This document shows positions 1 to 6,999 of a stretch of DNA of 33,304 bases, one piece after another. The DNA is from Burkholderiales bacterium (GTDB lineage Bacteria; Pseudomonadota; Gammaproteobacteria; Burkholderiales; Burkholderiaceae_C). The DNA is taken from assembly GCA_027484405.1 (NCBI GenBank), contig JAIXTA010000081.1, positions 1-33,304 on the forward strand. Reading direction: 5' to 3'. The stretch's first letter is position 1. Every line of letters begins with the position of its first letter. Made by a program: the position numbers and the translations under genes. Under the pieces are notes generated by a model that was not told the DNA's origin, did not search any database, and saw only the letters and a list, made by a program, of their open reading frames with translations.

Positions 1-501
1 GAAAGTTTAGCGATTCGGGAATTGCGCGCTAACTACAACCGGCAACCAGAGCACGACCAGCGTGACGCTAGTTTAGCGATTCGGGAATTGCGCGCTAACT
101 ACAACTGAAACATGATCCACTCGCCATAAGTGCCCAGCTTAGCGATTCGGGAATTGCGCGCTAACTACAACCCGCGGTGCCAGCCGCACCCTCTGGCTCG
201 AAGTTTAGCGATTCGGGAATTGCGCGCTAACTACAACTGCCGCCAGATCAACGGCCCCGAGGGCGAGAGTTTAGCGATTCGGGAATTGCGCGCTAACTAC
301 AACGCTCTCCCTTCTGCGTGATGCCGTGGGCGCAGTTTAGCGATTCGGGAATTGCACGCTAACTACAACTGAAGTGCGTGGCTGAGATTGGCAAGCGCAA
401 GTTTAGCGATTCGGGAATTGCGCGCTAACTACAACTCAGCCTGTTTGCAGCTTCCCCGAGCAGCGAGTTTAGTGATTCGGGAATTGCGCACTAACTACAA
501 C
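1..501. CRISPR. CRISPR array, type II-C-like 36-bp repeats (continues left of the window)
   Basis: Eight direct repeats of 36 bp lie at 4-39, 70-105, 136-171, 202-237, 268-303, 334-369, 400-435 and 466-501, separated by seven unrelated spacers of exactly 30 bp. The repeat begins AGTTTAGCGATT and ends CTAACTACAAC. Read on the minus strand it begins GTTGTAG, as the 36-bp repeats of type II-C (Cas9) systems in Neisseria and relatives do; a 36/30 geometry also fits type II. Repeats 1, 2, 4, 5 and 7 are identical. Repeat 3 has T to C at 138, repeat 6 has G to A at 356, and the terminal repeat 8 has two changes (473, 490), marking the right end as the old, trailer end. Bases 1-3 are the tail of a further spacer, so the array and presumably the cas genes extend to the left. 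The type is inferred from the repeat alone. Confidence 0.96.
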
Positions 502-732
502 CCCGTGTTACAGGGCGGGGGGAATCAAATCGTCAAGCTCTATTCAACTTCAGCAAAGAACTGCCTCTCGTTAAGTCGCGGCAGTTAGCTGGGGGCCCAT
601 TCAGCGGCTCTCAGTAGAGAGGCACCGGCATATCTGTGGCAGCGGCGCCCCGGAGCAAATCATCCGAGTTACGAGCGCCTTGCTGATCGATCATTTGTCT
701 GAATATGAGTGCTTTCCTTCATCCAATATCCG
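502..732. other. Gene-free flank of the CRISPR array
   Basis: No convincing gene lies here. Composition is more AT-rich than the rest of the window. Two inverted repeats are visible: AACTGCC (559-565) against GGCAGTT (580-586), and CTCTC (608-612) against GAGAG (617-621). Neither is followed by a T-run. I looked for an anti-repeat that could mark a tracrRNA (a stretch resembling the CRISPR repeat) on both strands and found none. Confidence 0.6.
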
Positions 733-769
733 ACTTCTCGTTTGTCATCAGCCATTCTTGGCCGGAATG
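733..769 (+). repeat. Dispersed hairpin repeat, copy F
   Basis: A shortened member of the intergenic repeat family. It has the box TTCTCGTTTGTC followed by CAGCCATTCTTGGCCGG, and CATTC/GAATG can pair around TTGGCCG. A second similar hairpin (AATTT, loop TCTTGGCCG, AAATT) follows at about 779-797. It lies about 30 bp beyond the stop codon of the minus-strand HtrA-like gene. Confidence 0.5.
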
Positions 770-799
770 ACAATCTCAATTTTCTTGGCCGAAATTGCA

Positions 800-1897
800 C
801 TACTGCACATCGCGCGCCCGATTGAAGTCGGCCCGGTCGATGCTCTTGAGCTTGATCTCCCGCAGATCGCGGGCCACCAGCATGCGCAACGTGACCTCGG
901 TGCCGGCCGGGCCCGCGGCCCAGAGCTTGCGGTAGTAGTCCTGCAGGTCATCGACCTTCTGGCCGGCCACGCCAAGCAGGATGTCGCCCTGGCGGATGCC
1001 AGCCGCATCGGCCGGGCCGCCGCGCGTGACGCGCGAGACGATCAGGTTGCCCGCGGTCTCCTGCACGCTCATGCCCAGCCAGCCGCGCGCCGGGCCGCTG
1101 ACGCGGCCGCGCTCGGCCAGGTCCTTGAGCAGGGGCTTCACGAGGTCCGTGGGCACGTACATGTTGCCGGGGATGTTGCTGCCACGCGTGCGCTCCAGCA
1201 GCATGGAACCGATGCCCACGAGTTTGCCCTCGCCATTGACCAGGGCCGCGCCGCTCCAGTTGTTCACGGGCGGGAAGGTGTAGATCGCACGGTCCAGCGC
1301 GTACTCCCAGGGCGCGATGAAGGACTCGCGGCTGATGACACCGAGCTCGAAGGCCTCGGGCTCGCCGGCACCGATGGTCAGCAGGCGCGCATTGGCCTCG
1401 ATCTTGTCGCTGTCCCCCAGCTCCAGCGGCGTGCCCTTGATGGGCAGCAGGGTGCGCACCACGCCCAGGCCCGTGGCCTGGTCGTAGCTCACGCGCGTGG
1501 CGGGGCTGACCTTGCCGTCCGGCCCCATGACCTGCACGCGCTCGGCCTCCAGAAGCAGGTAGCCCACGGTGAGCACGGTGTTCGGGCCGATCAGCACGCC
1601 CGTGCCGCCGCGCTCGGTGCCCAGGGTCTCGCTGCTCACCGCGTTGTCATTCACCTCCACGCGCAGAAACACCACGCTGTCCTTCAGGCGCGCGGCCAGG
1701 GCGGGGTCGAGCGTGGAGATGACCGGCGGCGCACCGGGAATGCTCGGGCCACGCTGGGCCTGGGCCGGCAGCGCGAGCAGCAGCGCTGCCGAGCACAGGG
1801 CAGCGCCGGCCAGTGCCGTGTGCAGGCGCGACCACCGGCCGGCCGCCGGCAGGGCGCGTGCAAAACGTTGCGGGGACGAAGGCCGAGGGGAAGGCAT
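800..1897 (-). CDS. HtrA-like S1C serine protease homologue with PDZ domain, catalytic triad apparently lost
   Basis: A 365-residue exported protein. An N-terminal signal peptide ends near residue 48 (AQA-Q). A trypsin-like domain covers about 65-265 and a PDZ domain about 272-350 (RGWLGMSVQE, GGPADAAGIRQGD). In DegP-type proteases His sits in TNNHV, Asp in TDLAV and Ser in GNSGG. Here the corresponding stretches read TVGYL (112-113), ATGLGVV (Gly143) and NWSGAALVN (Ser215), so only the serine is kept and the oxyanion-hole GN is altered. It may be a non-proteolytic chaperone or periplasmic binding protein. The start at 1897 is chosen because CAGGAG lies 7 nt upstream and the signal peptide follows at once; an open frame continues to 2125 but is implausible. 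Family membership is seen in the sequence; loss of activity is inferred. Confidence 0.85.
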   Translation of the reverse strand: MPSPRPSSPQRFARALPAAGRWSRLHTALAGAALCSAALLLALPAQAQRGPSIPGAPPVISTLDPALAARLKDSVVFLRVEVNDNAVSSETLGTERGGTGVLIGPNTVLTVGYLLLEAERVQVMGPDGKVSPATRVSYDQATGLGVVRTLLPIKGTPLELGDSDKIEANARLLTIGAGEPEAFELGVISRESFIAPWEYALDRAIYTFPPVNNWSGAALVNGEGKLVGIGSMLLERTRGSNIPGNMYVPTDLVKPLLKDLAERGRVSGPARGWLGMSVQETAGNLIVSRVTRGGPADAAGIRQGDILLGVAGQKVDDLQDYYRKLWAAGPAGTEVTLRMLVARDLREIKLKSIDRADFNRARDVQ

Positions 1898-2146
1898 GGC
1901 GGGCTCCTGCAGATCGCGCGGCCGGCACACCCGCTGAAGGGTGCGCGCCTGCGCGGGATGTACGGCACTTCGTTGTACTGCGCCCGCCACCGCCTTGGCG
2001 AGAGGCGTGCCCCCGGAGCAACCCGCAGTCACCGGGGCGCGTGGTCGCACCCCCGGTGCGGGCCAGGGCAGCCCACTGCCGGCCACGCCGGCGCATCGCG
2101 CTCCGTGGGCGCAGCGGCGCACCACTGAGCACGGCAGCCCGCTTCC

Positions 2147-2152
2147 TACAAT
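2147..2152 (+). promoter_or_regulatory. Candidate -10 box for pyrD (leaderless type)
   Basis: TACAAT ends 8 nt before the pyrD ATG, and no Shine-Dalgarno sequence is present. Transcription from this box would begin at or within about 2 nt of the start codon. No good -35 box is visible. Confidence 0.4.
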
Positions 2153-2160
2153 GCCACCCC

Positions 2161-3192
2161 ATGATCGATCTGCTCACCACCTTCTCGCGCAAGGTGCTCT
2201 TCACCCTGGAGCCCGAAGACGCGCATGCCCTCACCCTCACCAGCCTGAACGCCATGGCCGCCAGCGGCGCGGCCAAGATGCTGTTCGGCGCGCCGGCGGG
2301 TTCGCCCGTGACCGTGATGGGCCTGAACTTTCCAAATGCCGTGGGCCTGGCGGCCGGCGCCGACAAGAACGGCGAATGCATCGAGGGCTTTGGCGCCCTG
2401 GGTTTCGGCTTCCTGGAGCTGGGCGGCGTGACCCCGCGCCCGCAGCCCGGCAACGAGAAGCCGCGCGTGTTCCGTCTGCCGGACGCGAATGCCGTCATCA
2501 ACCGCCTGGGCTTCAACAACCACGGCGTGGAGCGCCTGGCGGCCCATCTGGCGCGCTACCGCCGCGCGCCCAGGTACAGCGGCGTGATCGGCGTGAATCT
2601 GGGCAAGAACAAGGACACGCCCAACGAGAACGCGCTCGACGACTACCGCATCTGCTACGAGCGCCTGCACGAGCTCGTGGACTTTGCCACCATCAATGTC
2701 AGCTCGCCCAACACCGCCGGGCTGCGCGCGCTGCAGGAGGTGGATGAACTGCGCCGCATCCTGGAAGGCATGGCCAATGTGCGCGACAGGTTGAGCACAA
2801 GCACCAGACGCGTGCCGCTGAGTGTGAAGATCGCGCCGGACCTGACCGACGAGCAGATCGGCAGCATTGCCGAACTCGCCCTGCACTGTGGCATGGACGC
2901 CATCACCGCCACCAACACCACGGTGGCGCGCGATGCCGTCAAGCACCTCCCCCACGGCACAGAAACGGGCGGCCTGAGTGGCGCGCCGGTCTTCGAAGCC
3001 AGCAACGCCGTGATCCGCAAGCTCAAGGCCGCGTTGGGCGACAAGCTGCCCATCATCGGCGTGGGCGGCGTGATGAGCGGCGCGGATGCCCGCGCCAAGC
3101 TCGATGCCGGCGCCAGCCTCGTGCAGTTCTACACCGGCCTGATCTACCGCGGTCCGGCGCTGGTGCATGAGGCGGTGGTGGCGTGTCGGTGA
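2161..3192 (+). CDS. pyrD: Class 2 dihydroorotate dehydrogenase (quinone)
   Basis: Catalyses oxidation of dihydroorotate to orotate in de novo pyrimidine synthesis, passing electrons through FMN to quinone at the inner membrane. The protein is 343 residues, typical of class 2 enzymes. The N-terminal helices (residues 1-40, with EPEDAHALTL) are the quinone-binding, membrane-associated extension that separates class 2 from class 1. FMN and substrate motifs follow: GLAAGADKNGE (63-72), NRLGFNNHG (114-122), NVSSPNT with catalytic Ser182, GGLSGAP, IIGVGGVMSG and GASLVQFYTGLIY near the C-terminus. The start at 2161 follows from the family N-terminus; the frame is open further upstream to 1813 but those residues are not PyrD-like. 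Confidence 0.97.
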   Translation: MIDLLTTFSRKVLFTLEPEDAHALTLTSLNAMAASGAAKMLFGAPAGSPVTVMGLNFPNAVGLAAGADKNGECIEGFGALGFGFLELGGVTPRPQPGNEKPRVFRLPDANAVINRLGFNNHGVERLAAHLARYRRAPRYSGVIGVNLGKNKDTPNENALDDYRICYERLHELVDFATINVSSPNTAGLRALQEVDELRRILEGMANVRDRLSTSTRRVPLSVKIAPDLTDEQIGSIAELALHCGMDAITATNTTVARDAVKHLPHGTETGGLSGAPVFEASNAVIRKLKAALGDKLPIIGVGGVMSGADARAKLDAGASLVQFYTGLIYRGPALVHEAVVACR

Positions 3193-3257
3193 TCCAGCCC
3201 TTGGTTCATCGCAGCTGATTGCACTCCGCACCACCCGCACGCACCCCGGCCCCCACC

Positions 3258-3743
3258 ATGCCCGAGCTGCCGCCCGCCCTCATCAGCACCTGGCAGCAGC
3301 TGGGCCAGACGCTCGGTCTGGCGCAGTCCTCGGCCATCTACGCCACGGTTTCGGCGGCGCACATCGTCGGCATCGCCCTGCTGTTCGGCGGCATCGCACC
3401 GGTAGCGCTGCGCTTTCTGGGCGGCATGGCGAGCCTGGGCGAGGCGGCAGTGCGCAGCCTGCAGCGCCTGGCAGTCGGCGGGCTGGTGCTAGCGGCGGGG
3501 ACGGGCGTATTACTTATTAGTGTGAAGCCCGCGGACTACCTGGCCAGCCCGGTGGTCTGGGCGAAGTTCGCGCTCATTGCCACGGCCACGGCGCATGCGC
3601 TGTGGTTTCACTGGGTGCGGCGGCGGTCCCGGGTGCCGGTGCTCGATTCGCCCGGCGCAGCGCTGGCCGCCAGCGGCGCGGCGTCATTGCTGCTGTGGCT
3701 GGCGGTGATCGGGCTGGGGCGCTGGATTGCGTTTGCCGTCTGA
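3258..3743 (+). CDS. Small integral membrane protein, four predicted helices, function unknown
   Basis: A 161-residue hydrophobic protein. Four membrane segments can be read at roughly 25-50 (AAHIVGIALLFGGIAPVAL), 68-85 (LAVGGLVLAAGTGVLLI), 93-115 (SPVVWAKFALIATATAHAL) and 135-160. A conserved-looking AAHIVGIALLFGG stretch resembles uncharacterised four-helix inner-membrane families such as DUF6644, but I cannot confirm this. The ATG at 3258 is chosen; a TTG at 3219 in the same frame would add 13 residues that do not look structured. It is 65 bp downstream of pyrD on the same strand and converges on the NmrA-like gene, 9 bp away. Confidence 0.8.
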   Translation: MPELPPALISTWQQLGQTLGLAQSSAIYATVSAAHIVGIALLFGGIAPVALRFLGGMASLGEAAVRSLQRLAVGGLVLAAGTGVLLISVKPADYLASPVVWAKFALIATATAHALWFHWVRRRSRVPVLDSPGAALAASGAASLLLWLAVIGLGRWIAFAV

Positions 3744-3758
3744 GGTGCGCGCTCAGAC
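3738..3758. terminator. Palindrome carrying both stop codons of a convergent gene pair
   Basis: GTCTGAG, a 7-nt loop, then CTCAGAC form a 7-bp stem. The left arm contains the TGA stop of the plus-strand membrane protein gene (3741-3743) and the right arm contains the stop of the minus-strand reductase gene (3753-3755). There is no T-run, so action as a bidirectional terminator is only a suggestion. Confidence 0.35.
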
Positions 3759-4589
3759 CGGGCGCCACACCGCGGCATGCTCCTGCACAAAAGCCTGCAG
3801 CGATCGCGGAGGGCGGGCGGTGATGGTCTGCACCGCATCGGTGACCCGTTCGGCAGCACCGGCCTTGAAGTAACCGAGGATGGCGACCAGCATCTCGGCG
3901 TAGCCGGCAGGCATGCCGGCGGCCAGCAGGCCGGCGCGCATGGCGTCGGGCGGGATGTCTTCGTAACGGATCGCGCGGCCGGTAGCGGCCGAGAGCAGAG
4001 CGGCCACCTCCTGGTGATCGAAGGCCTCGGCACCCGTCAGATCGAAGGCCTGGCGGTCATGTGTGCGGGTGGTGAGCAAGACGGCGGCCACGTCGGCGAT
4101 GTCGCGCGCATCGATGAAGCTGCCGCGCCCCTGTCCGGTGGGCAGTGCGATGGCGCCATGCTCGAGGATGCCAGGCAGCCAGTAGCTCGTGAAGTTCTGC
4201 ATGAACCAGTTGGGGCGGATGATGTTGTAGGCCAGACCGGCGCGCTCCACGCGCTGCTCCAGGCGCCGGAACGGGCCGTTCCGGTCGGCATCGGCACCCA
4301 TGGCGGTCATGAGCACGAGCTTGCTCACACCCTGGCGACGGGCGGCGTCCACTGCAGGCCCGAGCAGGGCGTCCTGATCGGGGTGGCCGGGCGGGCTCAT
4401 CAGGAACGCGCGGCTGGCGCCTGCGAATGCGGCCTCGATCCCCGCGCCGGTCGCCAGGTCCAGCGCCAGCGTATCGGCGCCGCGAGGCTGGCGGGCGCCG
4501 GCAAGTACGCGCTCGCCGCGCTGTTGCAGGGTCTGAACCAGGGCGCGGCCCACCGTGCCGGTGCCGCCGATGATGAGTGTGTAGGACAT
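3753..4589 (-). CDS. NmrA-like NAD(P)-binding oxidoreductase (atypical SDR)
   Basis: A 278-residue cytoplasmic protein of the NmrA/quinone-oxidoreductase-2-like branch of the atypical short-chain dehydrogenases. The N-terminus shows a Rossmann nucleotide-binding loop, IIGGTGTVGRALV (residues 6-18), followed by a second strand ending in AGARQP, the position that selects NADP in this family. Further family motifs are LVLMTAMGAD near the middle and IIRPNWFMQNF. There is no YxxxK catalytic pair of classical SDRs, as expected for NmrA-like proteins, which may reduce quinones or act as redox sensors. It is divergently transcribed from an AraC-type regulator 97 bp away, which is the likely controller. 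The exact substrate cannot be told from sequence. Confidence 0.88.
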   Translation of the reverse strand: MSYTLIIGGTGTVGRALVQTLQQRGERVLAGARQPRGADTLALDLATGAGIEAAFAGASRAFLMSPPGHPDQDALLGPAVDAARRQGVSKLVLMTAMGADADRNGPFRRLEQRVERAGLAYNIIRPNWFMQNFTSYWLPGILEHGAIALPTGQGRGSFIDARDIADVAAVLLTTRTHDRQAFDLTGAEAFDHQEVAALLSAATGRAIRYEDIPPDAMRAGLLAAGMPAGYAEMLVAILGYFKAGAAERVTDAVQTITARPPRSLQAFVQEHAAVWRPV

Positions 4590-4673
4590 GTGGTGAACGC
4601 CTTTCTGTGGACTTGGCGTGCAGTCTGCGCCCCGCCGCCCGTACGATGAATGGCAGAAAATCCACTTTTCATG

Positions 4674-4687
4674 TCTGATCGTTCAGA
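4674..4687. promoter_or_regulatory. Inverted repeat in the divergent reductase/AraC promoter region
   Basis: TCTGA, spacer TCGT, TCAGA. It overlaps the A of the AraC-type gene start and lies in the 97-bp divergent intergenic region. It may be an operator for autoregulation or for the divergent reductase. A possible -10 box, TACGAT (4642-4647), lies upstream. The evidence is symmetry and position only. Confidence 0.3.
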
Positions 4688-5676
4688 TGGACCTGTTGAC
4701 CGACGTCTTCGCGCAGGCGGGCCTGCGTCGCCGCATGCTCAACCTGCACGCGCTCGAAACCGGGGTGGCGCTGCGTTTCCCGTGCGAGCGCAGCCTGGGG
4801 CTGCACGTCGCGCTGCGCGACGGCGTGTTCATTCACGCCGGCATCGCCGCGGCCGCAGTGCCCCTGGCGCTGCAGGCCGGCGACATTGCGCTGATGGCGC
4901 GCGGCTGTTCGCATCTGCTGAGCACACACCCGGACCCGACGGCACTGCGGGTTGCAGACCTGAGCCCGTCCCCGCCTGCCACGCCCCCCGCCACGCCCCC
5001 TGCCGCGCCCCACGCCGGCGCGACGCCGGACGCGCAGGCGCAAGGCGCGGCCCTGCTCAGTGCGGCCTACCAGCTGTGGCATGCACCGGTGCACCCGTTC
5101 CTGCGCGAGATGCCGGGCTGGGTCGTGCTGCGCGCGGCCCGCCTGGCCGCAGTGCCAGGTGTGCGGCACACCATGACGCAGCTGATCGAGGAGACCCGCT
5201 GGCCACGCCTGGCGAGCCAGACCATCGTCCACGGGCTGATGGATGCCCTGTTCGGCTACGTGCTGCGCGAACTCGCCCAGCCCGGTGCGGACGCCCCCGG
5301 CTGGCGCGCCGCTGCTGCGGACCCCGCCGTCCAGCAGGTCCTGCAGCAGCTGCACCAGGATCCGGCCGCGCCCTGGACCCTGGCGCAGCTGGCGGCGGGA
5401 GCGGGTGTCTCGCGCACTGCGCTGGCCACCCGCTTTCGCGCCATCATGGGCGACACGCCCCTGAACTACCTGCGGGCGCTGCGCATGACCCGGGCCATGC
5501 AGCTGCTCACGCAGTCCGATCGCAGTCTGGAGCGGATCGCGATCGAATGCGGCTACCAGGACGCCTTCAGCTTTTCGAAGGTGTTCAAGCGGGTGGTCGG
5601 CCACTCGCCGCGCGAATTCCGCCGGCAGGACGCCGCCGATCGCCTGCTGCACTGGCGCCTGCCGCCCACGGGCTAG
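4687..5676 (+). CDS. AraC-family transcriptional regulator with cupin-type sensor domain
   Basis: A 329-residue DNA-binding regulator. Residues 1-170 form a cupin-like sensor of the AraC-binding type (ARGCSHLLS, then HPFLREMPGWVVLRA). A Pro/Ala-rich linker near 100-120 is low complexity. Residues about 220-320 hold the two helix-turn-helix motifs: WTLAQLAAGAGVSRTALATR, then LERIAIECGYQDAFSFSKVF, with the family signature continuing to GHSPREFRR. Such proteins often control an adjacent divergent oxidoreductase, which matches the gene at 3753-4589. The start at 4687 (MDLLTDVF) is chosen because the family begins this way; the frame is open to 4618. Confidence 0.92.
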   Translation: MDLLTDVFAQAGLRRRMLNLHALETGVALRFPCERSLGLHVALRDGVFIHAGIAAAAVPLALQAGDIALMARGCSHLLSTHPDPTALRVADLSPSPPATPPATPPAAPHAGATPDAQAQGAALLSAAYQLWHAPVHPFLREMPGWVVLRAARLAAVPGVRHTMTQLIEETRWPRLASQTIVHGLMDALFGYVLRELAQPGADAPGWRAAAADPAVQQVLQQLHQDPAAPWTLAQLAAGAGVSRTALATRFRAIMGDTPLNYLRALRMTRAMQLLTQSDRSLERIAIECGYQDAFSFSKVFKRVVGHSPREFRRQDAADRLLHWRLPPTG

Positions 5677-5925
5677 GGCCTGTTAACACGACTTCTGCGG
5701 GATGCGTTGCGGATCAAAAGGGCCGTGCGCAGGCGCACAGACGGCGGCAGCGCGGCGCGTCACGCTGCGCCCTTGCGCCCATCCAGGCAGCTGGCGCGCA
5801 GCGGTCGGCGCGACGCAATCCGCTTTGCGCTTCGCCGGTCAGCTCGCTGCTCGCCGCCCAGCCTGGCGCCTTGCTGCAGACCGCGCATGCGCGCCGGGCG
5901 GCGGCACTCGATCACGGAGCCGATC
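5677..5925. other. 249-bp intergenic stretch without a recognised gene
   Basis: I see no gene with a supported start or family motif here. The sequence is GC-rich. It contains GCATGCGC (5886-5893) and a Shine-Dalgarno-like GGAG about 7 nt before the small gene at 5926. Confidence 0.5.
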
Positions 5926-6054
5926 ATGTCCAAAGTTCAACGCAGCAACAAGGAAGCGAAGAAGCCCAAGAAGAAGCCGGCGCCCGCGCCGCTGCCCGGG
6001 CCTTCGCAGCCCGCACCGGCGCGCGCGAATCCGCCCCTGTACTGGCCCAAGTAG
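5926..6054 (+). CDS. Small Lys/Pro-rich protein, 42 residues
   Basis: A short protein with a basic N-terminal half (SKVQRSNKEAKKPKKKP) and a Pro/Ala-rich tail ending PPLYWPK. A GGAG Shine-Dalgarno element lies about 7 nt before the ATG. Small proteins with a Q-x-SNKEAKKPK-like opening are, from memory, annotated repeatedly as hypothetical in Burkholderiales and other Proteobacteria. The function is unknown; the charge suggests nucleic-acid or membrane-surface binding, which is inference. It is not obviously in an operon with its neighbours. Confidence 0.7.
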   Translation: MSKVQRSNKEAKKPKKKPAPAPLPGPSQPAPARANPPLYWPK

Positions 6055-6156
6055 GCCGGCACGCGGCGAGCGCAGCACCGTGGGGGCGCCATGGACAGCA
6101 TGCGCCGCCCGGCCTGCTGTGTCTTGCATCGCACGGACGGCGGCGCACGCAGCGCC

Positions 6157-6162
6157 TAGTCT
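6157..6162 (+). promoter_or_regulatory. Candidate -10 box, leaderless type
   Basis: TAGTCT lies 7 nt before the ATG of the fatty-acid-hydroxylase-like gene, which lacks a Shine-Dalgarno sequence. It follows the same TANNNT-short gap-ATG pattern as five other genes in the window. Confidence 0.3.
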
Positions 6163-6169
6163 CGGGCGT

Positions 6170-6745
6170 ATGGCTCTTCTCTCTCTCGAACACAGTCCGG
6201 CCGGCTACCGCGCCGACGTGGCGCTGTATGCCGTGGCAATTGCCGGGCTGGCCGGGCTGATGGTCTGGGCCGCGCCCCGCCCGCAGGCGCTCGCGCTGGG
6301 CGCCTGGGTGCTCGCAGGCGGGGCGATGTGGAGCGCCATCGAGTACCTGCTGCACCGCTTCGTGCTGCACGGCGTGCAGCCCTTCCGCCGCTGGCACGCC
6401 CTGCACCACGCCCGGCCCATGGCGCTGATCGGTACGCCCACCTGGGTCAGCGCGCTGCTGTTCGGTGCGCTGGCCTTCCTGCCGGGCTGGCTGTGGCTGG
6501 GGTGCTGGCCGGCCTGCGCGCTGACGCTCGGCCTGCTGCTGGGCTATCTGGGCTACACGGTGGCGCACCACGCCGTGCACCACTGGCGCATGCAGGCGGG
6601 CTGGCTGCAGCGGCTCAAGCGCAACCATGCCCTGCATCATCACGGCGCGCAGGCCTGCTGCTACGGCGTGAGCACCGGATTCTGGGACACCGTCATGGGC
6701 ACCGCGCAGCAGCGCCCGAGACCGGGCCGCAGACCGGCGCCTTGA
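6170..6745 (+). CDS. Sterol desaturase / fatty acid hydroxylase family membrane protein
   Basis: A 191-residue inner-membrane protein of the di-iron fatty acid hydroxylase superfamily. Hydrophobic segments lie near residues 17-35, 40-58, 88-108 and 112-130. The histidine clusters that bind the two irons are present: HRFVLH, HALHH, then HHAVHH and HALHHHG. Members hydroxylate or desaturate lipids such as sterols, carotenoids or acyl chains using O2; the substrate here is unknown. No neighbouring lipid gene helps to define it. The start at 6170 is chosen because the next residues lead directly into the first membrane segment; a longer frame to 5702 overlaps the small gene at 5926. Confidence 0.87.
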   Translation: MALLSLEHSPAGYRADVALYAVAIAGLAGLMVWAAPRPQALALGAWVLAGGAMWSAIEYLLHRFVLHGVQPFRRWHALHHARPMALIGTPTWVSALLFGALAFLPGWLWLGCWPACALTLGLLLGYLGYTVAHHAVHHWRMQAGWLQRLKRNHALHHHGAQACCYGVSTGFWDTVMGTAQQRPRPGRRPAP

Positions 6746-6844
6746 AGGCGCGCCGCACGCGGACAGACCGCTGAATGCGCGGGCCACCGCTGCCGGATGG
6801 CAGCAGCGCGCGCCACACACGAACTTTGCACGGCCGAAAACGAC

Positions 6845-6901
6845 CTATTGCTCACGATTCACGTGAATCGATGGCCCGAAGACGCTTGCCAGACAAGCGA
6901 C
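6845..6901 (-). repeat. Dispersed hairpin repeat, copy A, with internal palindromes
   Basis: On the minus strand the box TCGCTTGTCTGGCAAGCG (6883-6900) forms a 6-bp hairpin, CGCTTG/CAAGCG with a 5-nt loop. It is followed by a perfect 16-bp palindrome, CGATTCACGTGAATCG (6855-6870). Outside the element, at 6922-6938, GATTTCGGCCACTT-like sequence (minus strand) resembles the hairpin apex of other copies, and another imperfect palindrome lies at 6939-6958. The element sits between the 3' ends of two convergent genes. Confidence 0.55.
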
Positions 6902-6999
6902 AAGGGCGCGTGACCACCGCTTCAATGAAGTGGCCGAAATCAACGCATTTGCATTGATGCGCGATCCGATGAGGCGTCCAGGGCACCCCGGGCCCGGCC

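Noticed and set aside
130-588. Open frames encoding repeated SLAIRELRANYN
   Set aside because: They are translations of the CRISPR array. The 66-bp period is a multiple of three, so the repeat stays in frame; they are not proteins.
502-732. Search for a tracrRNA next to the array
   Set aside because: No stretch resembles the CRISPR repeat well enough for an anti-repeat; the two weak hairpins alone are not evidence.
4618-4686. Longer N-terminus for the AraC regulator
   Set aside because: The extra 23 residues lie in the divergent promoter region, overlap the putative -10 box and operator, and do not look like an AraC N-terminus.
5674-5700. GGGCCTGTTAACACG after the AraC gene as a possible insertion-sequence end
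   Set aside because: No matching inverted copy, no target duplication and no transposase fragment could be found nearby.
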